Assembly: GCF_000685295.1 (NCBI RefSeq)
Contig: NZ_ARYL01000018.1
Location: 24,148 to 88,147, forward strand
Source of the DNA: Hyphomonas oceanitis SCH89
GTDB lineage: Bacteria; Pseudomonadota; Alphaproteobacteria; Caulobacterales; Hyphomonadaceae
DNA: 64,000 nucleotides
Direction: 5' to 3'
The notes beneath the pieces were generated by a model. It saw only the letters and a list, made by a program, of their open reading frames with translations, was not told the DNA's origin and did not search any database. Position 1 is the first letter of the stretch. The number at the start of each line of letters is the position of its first letter. The position numbers and the translations under genes are program-made. Of this stretch, positions 17,124-24,660 are shown piece after piece.

Positions 17124-18164
17124 ATGCCTGCAACCTATGTCATGCGACCTTCGAGGTTGGACGATCTTGGCGCGCTCATGGACCTTGCGCGGCAGTCAGG
17201 CCCTGGCTTTACGAGCCTTCCTGTCGATGAGGCGATCCTGTATGAGCGTCTCGAAAAATCGGAGCGGGCTTTCCATAGTCGCCAGAAAAGAATCGAATAC
17301 GGCAAATACCTGTTGATGATGGAAGACACACGAACCGGCGAAGTCGTCGGTTGCTCTGCTGTTAAAGCCGGCACGGGTATTGATCAGCCTTTCTTCAATT
17401 ACCGTGTCATTACCCTCGCACAAGCCAGCCATGCGGCTGGCGATATGCGCTTCGACATGGATGCGCTTATCCTGACGAATGAATATGTGGGGTATACGGA
17501 AGTAGGCACGTTGTTTTTGCAGGCCGATCATCGCGGCGGTGGGGCAGGGCGGCTGGCGGCACAATCCCGATACCTTCTGATGGCGGCCGCTCCAGATCGT
17601 TTCAGTGAGCACGTTCTGGCTGAGCTGCGCGGTGTTGTCGACGAGACGGGCAAGTCACCCTTCTGGGAATGCTTGGGGCGCCATTTCTTCCGGATGGACT
17701 TTACAGAGGCCGATCGTTTGTCCGCGACCACTGACAATCAGTTCATTCTCGACCTGATGCCGAAATACCCCATCTATGTTGACCTTCTGCCGCCTGAGGC
17801 GCGTGAAGTTATCGGGCGCTGTCATTCCGATGGCGTGGGTGCCTACAAGCTTCTGCAGTGGGAAGGATTCCAGTTCGACAGAACTGTGGATATTTTTGAT
17901 GGTGGCCCACTCGTAGCGGCGCAAAAGCGCCATATCCGAACAATTCAGGAAAGCCGTGTTGTCACGTTGCGTGCAGGGGACGTTTCCGGGCGTTCGGATG
18001 CACTGCAAGGACTTGTGTCGAGCGATGCGCTACCCAATTTCCGGGTTTCACTGGCAGATGTGGTTGTCGAGGAAGACGATGTGGCGATCATATCACCCGC
18101 AATTATTGAAGCCCTTCAATTAGATTCCGGCGCCAAGGCGCGGATCTGGCTACGGAGCAAGTAA
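17124..18164 (+). CDS. astA: Arginine N-succinyltransferase AstA
   Basis: 346 residues, full AstA length. It opens with the family block MRPSRLDDLGALMDLARQSG and FTSLP, and later has LFLQADHRGGGAGRLAAQSR (acyl-CoA-binding turn of the GNAT-like fold) and AELRGVVDETGKSPFWECLG. It transfers succinyl from succinyl-CoA to L-arginine, the first AST step. It starts 1 nt after the M20 gene and its stop shares one base with the astD start, so the operon is translationally coupled. Confidence 0.94.
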   Translation: MPATYVMRPSRLDDLGALMDLARQSGPGFTSLPVDEAILYERLEKSERAFHSRQKRIEYGKYLLMMEDTRTGEVVGCSAVKAGTGIDQPFFNYRVITLAQASHAAGDMRFDMDALILTNEYVGYTEVGTLFLQADHRGGGAGRLAAQSRYLLMAAAPDRFSEHVLAELRGVVDETGKSPFWECLGRHFFRMDFTEADRLSATTDNQFILDLMPKYPIYVDLLPPEAREVIGRCHSDGVGAYKLLQWEGFQFDRTVDIFDGGPLVAAQKRHIRTIQESRVVTLRAGDVSGRSDALQGLVSSDALPNFRVSLADVVVEEDDVAIISPAIIEALQLDSGAKARIWLRSK

Positions 18165-19618
18165 TGGCACTGGGTGTCTATATCGACGGAAAATGGTCTG
18201 AAGGCAGCGGACCACGTTTTACGAATGCTTGCCCGGCAAGCGCAGAAATAGTTTGGGAGGGCAATGCAGCCGGCCCGGAAGATGTTGCAGCTGCGATCGC
18301 CTCAGCGCGAAAGGCCTTCGGGCACTGGTCAAGGCTGCCTCAGAGCGACCGCACGCTCGTGCTGGAGCGCTATGCAGAAGAAATCGCGAAGCGTACCGAC
18401 GCGATTGCCGAAGCGATCAGCCGAGATATGGGCAAGGTTCTGTGGGAGACGCGGGCCGAAGCCGCGACCATGAAAGCAAAGGTTGCCGTTTCGATTGCTG
18501 CGCAGAATGAACGTGCGGGCTCCAAATTCGAGACGGCGCCCTTCGGCTCATCACACCTGACCCATCGGGCACATGGCGTGATGGCCGTGTTTGGCCCATT
18601 CAATTTCCCCGGGCACCTTCCTAACGGACATATTGTTCCCGCACTGCTTGCAGGTAACACTTGCGTCTTCAAGCCATCAGAACTTGCGCCCGGCGTGGCA
18701 GCATTGATGGCAGAAGCTTTCGAGGCCGCAGGATTGCCCGAGGGGTGTCTCAATATCGTTCACGGCACACGCGAGACGGGTGGCGCGCTACTCAATGCCG
18801 AAATTGACGGGCTCTTATTCACCGGCTCTGCCAAGACGGGCGTATTCTTTCACAAACATTTTGCGGGCCGACCAGAGGTCATTCTTGCGCTTGAGATGGG
18901 CGGCAACAATCCGCTCATTATCTGGGACCCTGCGGATGTCGAAGCTGCGGCGGACATCGCTGCGCAATCGGCTTTCCTGACGACGGGGCAGCGCTGCTCA
19001 TGTGCGCGGCGCATTATCCTCCCAGAGGGGAAGTTCGGTGATGCCGTGGTCGATGCAATCGTTGCTCGCGCCAAGGGGCTGAAAATCGGTGCATGGGATG
19101 AAGAGGGCGTCTTCATGGGGCCGCTTGTTTCTGAACACGCTGCCCATGCAGCAACTGATTTCCAGATGATGCTGTCAAAGGCTGGCGGCAAACCGCTGCG
19201 CCGTTTGAAACGCATGGATCGTGGTGGCGGGTTTGTCACGGCGGGCGTCATGGATATTACAGAGGCCCATCACATTCCCGACGAAGAATTGTTTGGTCCA
19301 CTGATGCAGGTGGTCCGGGTGAAGACATTCGACGAGGCAATCAAGCGGGCCAATGCGACGCGCTACGGCTTGTCCGGTGGTCTCGTGTGCGATGATGATG
19401 CGCTTTGGGTTCAGGCGCACCGCGAGATGCGGGCCGGTATCCTCAACCGCAACCGACCAACAGCGGGCGCAAGTGGCGCCATGCCCTTTGGTGGCCCGGG
19501 GCTCTCGGGCAACTTCCGCCCGGGTGCCTATTATGCGGCTGACTACTGCGCCTGGCCGCAGGCAAGCCAGGTGTCGGACAAGGCTGAGCGCCTTGGCGCG
19601 CAAGGCTTTCCGCAATGA
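18164..19618 (+). CDS. astD: N-succinylglutamate 5-semialdehyde dehydrogenase AstD
   Basis: 484-residue NAD-dependent aldehyde dehydrogenase. The NAD-binding segment includes FGPFNFPGHLPNGHIVPALL and LFTGSAKTG; the general base lies in LEMGGNNPLI and the nucleophile in TTGQRCSCARR. The FNFPGHLPNGHI block and a start at VYIDGKW are characteristic of AstD rather than other ALDHs. It oxidises succinylglutamate semialdehyde to succinylglutamate (AST step 4). The start overlaps the astA stop by one base; the end overlaps astB by four (ATGA). Confidence 0.93.
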   Translation: MALGVYIDGKWSEGSGPRFTNACPASAEIVWEGNAAGPEDVAAAIASARKAFGHWSRLPQSDRTLVLERYAEEIAKRTDAIAEAISRDMGKVLWETRAEAATMKAKVAVSIAAQNERAGSKFETAPFGSSHLTHRAHGVMAVFGPFNFPGHLPNGHIVPALLAGNTCVFKPSELAPGVAALMAEAFEAAGLPEGCLNIVHGTRETGGALLNAEIDGLLFTGSAKTGVFFHKHFAGRPEVILALEMGGNNPLIIWDPADVEAAADIAAQSAFLTTGQRCSCARRIILPEGKFGDAVVDAIVARAKGLKIGAWDEEGVFMGPLVSEHAAHAATDFQMMLSKAGGKPLRRLKRMDRGGGFVTAGVMDITEAHHIPDEELFGPLMQVVRVKTFDEAIKRANATRYGLSGGLVCDDDALWVQAHREMRAGILNRNRPTAGASGAMPFGGPGLSGNFRPGAYYAADYCAWPQASQVSDKAERLGAQGFPQ

Positions 19619-20934
19619 GCGCGTATGAGGTCAACTTTGACGGGCTGATCGGGCCGTCGCACAATTATGGTGGTCTGTCCGACGGCAATCTGGCGAGTGC
19701 CACGCATGCTGGCGCGGTGTCCAACCCACGTGAAGCGGCGCTGCAAGGGCTGGAAAAGATGCGGACCTTGCTCCAGCAGGGGCTTATTCAAGGCGTGTTG
19801 CCACCTTTGCCGCGACCTAACTTCGACTTTCTCGTGTCCGCCGGATTTCATGGCACCGACGCGCAGATCATCGAGTCGGCGGCGAGAGTTGCGCCGCACC
19901 TGCTCAAGGCTGCCTATTCGGCGAGCAATATGTGGACGGCGAATGCGGCAACGGTGTCCCCGTCTGCCGACACAGCTGATGGTCGTCTCCACCTGACGAC
20001 GGCCAACCTGTCCACGATGCTTCACAGGAGTATCGAGCATCCCGATACGACGGCAACGCTGATCACGCTGTTCGACAATGAGGACCGTTTCTCGATTCAT
20101 TCGGCGCTGCCGATGCATAGTGATTTTGCCGACGAGGGCGCCGCGAATCATGTGCGGCTGTGTGCAGAGCACGGCGCTATGGGGGTTGAGCTGTTCGTAT
20201 ACGGCCGTGAGGCAGGGGAGAGCACAGTTGGCTTTCCAGCACGTCAAAGCTTGCTCGCCAGCGAGGCCATTGCACGGTCGCACGGTCTGGATGGTGCCAG
20301 AGTTGTCATGGCGCGCCAGTCAGCCGCTGCGATCAATGCGGGTGCTTTCCACAATGATGTTGTGTGTGTCGGTGCCCTGGATACGCTCTTCTTCCATGAG
20401 CTGGCGTTCGAAGACACGCGCGGCACGCTTGATGCCATTCGCCGCGCAGCTGACGGACTGTTCGAACTAAAGCCTGTCATGGTTTCGAATGCCGATGTGC
20501 CGATTGCCGATGCGATCAAGTCTTACCTGTTCAACTCACAGCTCTTGCAGATGCCTGGCCAGGACCGGCTCGTGCTGGTGGCGCCTGTTGAGGCTCAAGA
20601 GATGGAGTCCACCCGCGCGTTTTGCGAGGGCATGGTCGCGGGTAACGGCCCCATCGGACACGTCGAGTTTGTGGACGTGCGGCAGTCGATGCGTAATGGG
20701 GGCGGCCCCGCCTGTCTCCGCCTGCGTGTTGTGATGACCGAGCCGGAGATCGATTCCTGCCATCAGGGCGTTCTGCTTGATGACGAAGCCATTGATGAGC
20801 TTCAAGACGTGATCCGCGCCACTTATCGTGACCGGCTTGCGCCTGCGGACCTGGCCGATCCATCCTTTGCCGATGAGTGCCGTGCCGCGCGGGAACAGTT
20901 GCTTGCTGTTCTCGACCTTGAGTCGCTTGCCTGA
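19615..20934 (+). CDS. astB: N-succinylarginine dihydrolase AstB
   Basis: 439 residues, typical length. Family signatures: start YEVNFDGLIGPSHNYGGLS, then SAANMWT-like SASNMWTANAATVSPSADT, and a C-terminal catalytic Cys in NGGGPACLRLRVV (C367). It is a guanidine-modifying enzyme (Cys-His-Glu) that converts N-succinylarginine to N-succinylornithine, CO2 and two ammonia (AST step 2). It overlaps astD by 4 nt. The aminotransferase step (astC) is not in this cluster; ArgD elsewhere may serve. Confidence 0.95.
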   Translation: MSAYEVNFDGLIGPSHNYGGLSDGNLASATHAGAVSNPREAALQGLEKMRTLLQQGLIQGVLPPLPRPNFDFLVSAGFHGTDAQIIESAARVAPHLLKAAYSASNMWTANAATVSPSADTADGRLHLTTANLSTMLHRSIEHPDTTATLITLFDNEDRFSIHSALPMHSDFADEGAANHVRLCAEHGAMGVELFVYGREAGESTVGFPARQSLLASEAIARSHGLDGARVVMARQSAAAINAGAFHNDVVCVGALDTLFFHELAFEDTRGTLDAIRRAADGLFELKPVMVSNADVPIADAIKSYLFNSQLLQMPGQDRLVLVAPVEAQEMESTRAFCEGMVAGNGPIGHVEFVDVRQSMRNGGGPACLRLRVVMTEPEIDSCHQGVLLDDEAIDELQDVIRATYRDRLAPADLADPSFADECRAAREQLLAVLDLESLA

Positions 20935-20951
20935 AACGTTGGAGTAAATGC

Positions 20952-21593
20952 ATGCTGAAACTGTACGACTACTGGCGCTCGTCGGCGGCTTACCGCGTAC
21001 GCATTGCTTTGAACCTCAAGAACGCATCCTATGACAGCATTCCGGTGAACATTGCGCCCGGAAAAGATGAGCAATTTGCGGAAACATATCAGCATTTAAA
21101 TCCGCAGATGCGCGTTCCTTCAATCGAGCAGGATGGCCGCATATCGGGCCAGTCGATGGCCATCATCGAATGGCTTGACGAAACCTTGCCCGGGCCCGCC
21201 CTGTTGCCGGAGAATCCGTGGACGCGGCTACAGGCTCGCGCTTTTGCCGATACGATTGCCTGCGATATTCACCCCCTTAACAACCTGTCGGTTCTGGCCG
21301 CGTTGCGGAAGGATTTCGGCGCTGATGATGCGGCTGTGACGCGTTGGTACCATGACTGGATCCGACGCGGCTTCGCGGCGCTGGAGCGTGTCGCTCAGGA
21401 CCGGCCACCGGCCACACTACTCTTCGGCGATACGCCTACGATCGCGGAAATTTGCCTTGTGCCACAGGTTTCCAATGCTCGCCGTTTCGATATGGACCTG
21501 TCTAATTTTCCGCGGCTGCAGGAGGTCGATGCTGCGTGCCGGTTGATCGATGCCTTTGCGCGCGCCGCGCCAGAAGCGCAGCAGAAAGCCTAG
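20952..21593 (+). CDS. maiA: Zeta-class glutathione S-transferase / maleylacetoacetate isomerase
   Basis: 213 residues. The N-terminal thioredoxin-like domain carries the zeta-GST signature YWRSSAAYRVRIALNLK (SSxxxRVRIAL) and QSMAIIEWLDE; the C-terminal helical domain has FADTIACDIHPLNNLSVL. Zeta GSTs isomerise maleylacetoacetate to fumarylacetoacetate in tyrosine breakdown. It lies 17 nt after astB with GGAG ahead of the ATG, so it is probably cotranscribed with the AST genes; no other tyrosine-pathway gene is nearby. The stop lies in a triplicated GCCTA repeat shared with the convergent gene's stop. Confidence 0.85.
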   Translation: MLKLYDYWRSSAAYRVRIALNLKNASYDSIPVNIAPGKDEQFAETYQHLNPQMRVPSIEQDGRISGQSMAIIEWLDETLPGPALLPENPWTRLQARAFADTIACDIHPLNNLSVLAALRKDFGADDAAVTRWYHDWIRRGFAALERVAQDRPPATLLFGDTPTIAEICLVPQVSNARRFDMDLSNFPRLQEVDAACRLIDAFARAAPEAQQKA

Positions 21594-21603
21594 CCTAGCC
21601 TAG
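21588..21603. repeat. GCCTA triplet repeat carrying stops of two convergent genes
   Basis: Three tandem GCCTA units plus G. The first provides the TAG of maiA (21591-21593) and the last provides the TAG of the minus-strand gene (21600-21602). Both genes therefore end within a 16-bp low-complexity element, with no terminator hairpin visible. Confidence 0.85.
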
Positions 21604-22433
21604 TCATCGCCTGCTTCAGGCATAGGGTCAGTCTCCCCGGGCCGGCGAATGTCGATGATCTCGACTTCTTCCAGCGCACCGAGAGGTTCCGCTGTCTTGG
21701 CGACGTTGGCCTCGAGCCATTCCTTGTACCCCGTGAGATTATCGCTAGCGATAGGGGTATCCTGGGACACGATCATCATCCCATCCTGGCGTCCGATTTC
21801 GACAACTGGCTGGCACGTCGCAGATTCGGTATATTGGGGCGGGCAATAGGCCAGGATGTCGCTCGCTGAATTTTCCACACCGGCGACGGACGAGAATAAC
21901 GCGGCATCGCCCCGAGCGCGTGTCAGGCGAAGGAAACCCCCAAATCTCTCTCTCAGGCTTTCGTCGGCACGGATGGGAGCGAGCATTTCCGGGGGCAGTG
22001 GATGGTCGGTTGCAATGACGAAGGCGCGGCCCCGATTATGATCGTCAAGATAAGTCTTTAAGGCGGCGGAGAGGTCAGTTGCAGCGTTGGCGTTGCGATA
22101 AAGCGGCGCATAGACCGGTCCAATAACCGATAGCGACTCGGCGAGCCGCTTGGATTGCTCGACAGCACGATCGGTTTGTGAGGCAATCTGGGCTTGTGAC
22201 CGAGGCGCGAGGCTGTCATCCGGACCGACCAAGATAACGTCCACGCCCCAACCCTCGGCCCAAACGGCAGGAGGCATTTGCGCCGGAAGCGCAGCCCAGC
22301 TGTCATTGGTCCTGTAGTCAAAGGCGGGCAAGGCGATCAGCTCACCTTGATCGCGGAAGGTTCTGTAAGCCCACGGCCCCAGTCCGACACCAAGTGCAAC
22401 AATGATTCCGACGATAAGAAGCGTGCGTTTCAT
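21600..22433 (-). CDS. Membrane-anchored DUF3089-like protein lacking the nucleophile motif
   Basis: 277 residues with an N-terminal membrane anchor or signal (about 4-20). The body resembles DUF3089 alpha/beta hydrolases: NDSWAALP near 43-50, VDVILVGPDD near 64-73, VYAPLYRNAN near 107-116 and LKTYLDDHNRGRAFVIAT near 125-142. Where that family continues with an AHSQGS-type nucleophile elbow, this protein reads DHPLPPE, so hydrolase activity is doubtful. The match is from remembered motif spacing, not a search. It is the last gene of a three-gene minus-strand operon behind DUF6285 and a phosphotransferase, and shares a stop-codon repeat with maiA. Confidence 0.55.
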   Translation of the reverse strand: MKRTLLIVGIIVALGVGLGPWAYRTFRDQGELIALPAFDYRTNDSWAALPAQMPPAVWAEGWGVDVILVGPDDSLAPRSQAQIASQTDRAVEQSKRLAESLSVIGPVYAPLYRNANAATDLSAALKTYLDDHNRGRAFVIATDHPLPPEMLAPIRADESLRERFGGFLRLTRARGDAALFSSVAGVENSASDILAYCPPQYTESATCQPVVEIGRQDGMMIVSQDTPIASDNLTGYKEWLEANVAKTAEPLGALEEVEIIDIRRPGETDPMPEAGDD

Positions 22434-22469
22434 GTTGGTTCCCTGCCTGTCGCGAGACTGTTAGCGGGG

Positions 22470-22844
22470 TTAGGAAAGCGCCGCCTTGAGTCCGGAATAG
22501 TTTGGTTGATCTATAGCCAACTGGGAGATTGTGGTTGTTTTTAGATGCTTGAACAAGCCTGGCGTCGCAGCATCAAATTGACCATCCCGTATGCGGGCGC
22601 AGAGGTCCCTGTTCATCGCAGCGAGATCAGCATTCTCCGGGGCATCCAGCAGGTTGCGAAGACGTTCGGCTTCAGACGCTTCAGCAGCCGGCCTTTGCTC
22701 AAGCTCTCTCAAGAGCGTTGCGAGCACATTGGAGGCCACTCTCGCATGAAAGGCAGCGTGACCTGTCAATTGAGGGGCAGCCGCATCATCAATGAAGGAC
22801 TTTACAGCGGCGACCAGTTCGGTGGGGGAGGGCGCATCATGCAT
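22470..22844 (-). CDS. DUF6285 domain protein
   Basis: 124-residue helical protein of the DUF6285 type: SPTELVAAVKSFIDDAAAPQLTGHAAFHARVASNVLATLLRELE split across the first half. In other bacteria this small protein travels with aminoglycoside-phosphotransferase-like kinases of the ACAD10/11 type, and here it starts 1 nt after such a gene. Function unknown; the constant pairing suggests a partner or modulator of the kinase. No transmembrane segment or catalytic motif is visible. Confidence 0.7.
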   Translation of the reverse strand: MHDAPSPTELVAAVKSFIDDAAAPQLTGHAAFHARVASNVLATLLRELEQRPAAEASEAERLRNLLDAPENADLAAMNRDLCARIRDGQFDAATPGLFKHLKTTTISQLAIDQPNYSGLKAALS

Positions 22845-22845
22845 A

Positions 22846-23847
22846 TCAAACAGCCCTTTCGAGAAGATTCAGGAGGTCAATTTCAGTTTCCGAAACCCGC
22901 CGCCCGATAGCGGCGCGCTCCACGCTTGGGTCACCACCGGAGCGGTAGGCTTCGTACATGATCATGCACATGATGCCCCATTTGAGGCTGCCCAGCATTT
23001 CCCACCAGTCGATGTCTCGCGGCTCGAACCGGGTGCCGCCAGCGGCGGCATATGCTTCAAGTAGAGCATCCAGCTGGCCGAAACCGCCCACACGGTTTTC
23101 GATCTGGCCGAACCGCCAGGAATTCACGCAAATCCAAGCAATGTCCTCGCGAGGGTCCCCTATATGAGCGAGTTCCCAATCCAGGACGGACGCCAGACCT
23201 TGCGCATCAACGATCAGGTTGCCCAGCCGGAAATCGCCATGGACAAGCACGGCCGGCTGGGGCGCAGGCTGGTGTTCCTTGAGCCAGGCGAACGCCAGTT
23301 CAAAGACCGGCCGGGGCAGGTCGAAGTTTCGATAGATCGTCTCATATTTGCGGATTTGGTCCATGCCATCGCTACGCGGCAGGTCTGGCAGCTTCTCCAT
23401 GTCGATTGCATGGATAGCCGCAAGCGCTGCACCACATTGCTCGGAGAGTTGGGTACGGGCCGTCTCATAAACGGCATCGCGTAAAATCTTCCGCCCAATG
23501 GTTTCACCATCGATTCGGCGCATGATGAATGATTCGCCCAGATCGCTTCCGGGCTCGAAAACACCGAGGACGCCCGGCACGGGCACACCGGCGGCGTCTG
23601 CGCACGCCAGCAGCATGGATTCCATACGCAAGGTAATAGCCTCAGACGACCGCGCCACGGCTTCCCCACCGGGCGCTCTACGCAAAATCAGGCGGCTGGT
23701 CTTTCCGGCCACGACCACTTCAAAGGCCCAAGTCTCCTGACTTGCGCCTCCGGACAAGCGCTTCAAGTCAGCTATACGGGCCGCATCGCCGAAATCCCGG
23801 CGCGCCCAGCTTTCCAAAGCTCTTTCAATCTGTTCATTACTTCCCAT
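22846..23847 (-). CDS. Phosphotransferase family protein (APH fold, ACAD10/11-like)
   Basis: 333 residues of the aminoglycoside phosphotransferase/choline kinase fold. Visible: substrate-lobe start LKRLSGGASQETWAFEV, ATP lysine region RLILRRAPGG, catalytic loop VLVHGDFRLGNLIVDAQG (HGDxxxxN) and metal DWELAHIGDPREDIAW. This subgroup usually acts near acyl-CoA dehydrogenases on hydroxy-acyl substrates (4-hydroxy fatty acid phosphorylation in ACAD10/11); here no dehydrogenase is adjacent, so the substrate is open. I chose ATG 23847 (MGSNEQIERAL); an upstream TTG at 23883 lacks a Shine-Dalgarno site. The DUF6285 gene follows after 1 nt. Confidence 0.85.
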   Translation of the reverse strand: MGSNEQIERALESWARRDFGDAARIADLKRLSGGASQETWAFEVVVAGKTSRLILRRAPGGEAVARSSEAITLRMESMLLACADAAGVPVPGVLGVFEPGSDLGESFIMRRIDGETIGRKILRDAVYETARTQLSEQCGAALAAIHAIDMEKLPDLPRSDGMDQIRKYETIYRNFDLPRPVFELAFAWLKEHQPAPQPAVLVHGDFRLGNLIVDAQGLASVLDWELAHIGDPREDIAWICVNSWRFGQIENRVGGFGQLDALLEAYAAAGGTRFEPRDIDWWEMLGSLKWGIMCMIMYEAYRSGGDPSVERAAIGRRVSETEIDLLNLLERAV

Positions 23848-23929
23848 CTTGGCCACAATTACGCGGAACAAGTGAATCGCCAAGGTCTGACCCAGAGTAA
23901 CCTTGAGAATTGCCTATCGGAGATGCCTC

Positions 23930-24646
23930 ATGGCTCGAAGGAAAGACCCCGAGGGTGGCCTGCCGCCACCTGACAAGGCCCCGACGCAAAGTCTCTTTGC
24001 ATGGCTCAGGGGGCGCTTTTTTGCGGGCATGGTGATCGCCGCGCCGATCGCGGTGACGTTCCTCATCCTCCAATTCCTCATCGGCGAGATCGACAAGCGC
24101 GTCGTGCCGCTGATACCGGCTGCGCTTAACCCTGAGACCTATCTCAAATACGCCGTTCCGGGCTTTGGTCTGATCGTTCTGGTCGTTTTCCTGACCATTC
24201 TCGGGGGCATCGCCACAAACCTGATCGGGCGGTCGGTTATTAGTGTGGGTGACCGCATTCTCAGCCAGGTGCCGATCGTCCGTTCGCTCTATTCGGCGTT
24301 CAAGCAGCTGGTTGAAGTCTTCGCGAAAGACAATACTGACCAGTTCAGCGAAGTTGTCCTGATTGAATATCCCAAGACAGGAACATGGTGCCTCGGTTTC
24401 GTGTCGTCCCCAGCCAAGGGCGAGATCGGGGCGACGCTTGGCGGGGAGTATCTGGGTGTATTCGTACCGACGACACCGAACCCGACCTCGGGCTTCCTTA
24501 TGTACGTCGATTCAAAGGAAGTTATCAGGTTGAAAATGACGGTCGAAGAGGGGGCGAAGATGATCCTTTCAGCCGGCCTCGTTGTTCCCGAATTTCCGCC
24601 TGCGCCCAAACCCGATCCGAAAGCGCCAAAGAAAATCCTGCCTTAA
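23930..24646 (+). CDS. DUF502 family inner-membrane protein
   Basis: 238 residues with two strong transmembrane segments, about 28-50 (GMVIAAPIAVTFLILQFLIG) and 74-98 (GFGLIVLVVFLTILGGIATN), then the DUF502 signature QVPIVRSLYSAFKQLVEVF and VVLIEYPKTGTWCLGFV plus VFVPTTPNPTSGFLMYV. The function is not established; members occur in bacteria and plants (COV proteins). ATG 23930 has GGAG at 23919-23922. It diverges from the phosphotransferase gene with an 82-nt gap that must hold both promoters. Confidence 0.9.
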   Translation: MARRKDPEGGLPPPDKAPTQSLFAWLRGRFFAGMVIAAPIAVTFLILQFLIGEIDKRVVPLIPAALNPETYLKYAVPGFGLIVLVVFLTILGGIATNLIGRSVISVGDRILSQVPIVRSLYSAFKQLVEVFAKDNTDQFSEVVLIEYPKTGTWCLGFVSSPAKGEIGATLGGEYLGVFVPTTPNPTSGFLMYVDSKEVIRLKMTVEEGAKMILSAGLVVPEFPPAPKPDPKAPKKILP

Positions 24647-24660
24647 GGTCTACGCGCGTC

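Noticed and set aside
21591..21603. CTAG-rich repeat as an attachment or methylation site
   Set aside because: It is fully explained as two stop codons in a short tandem repeat; no other element features nearby.
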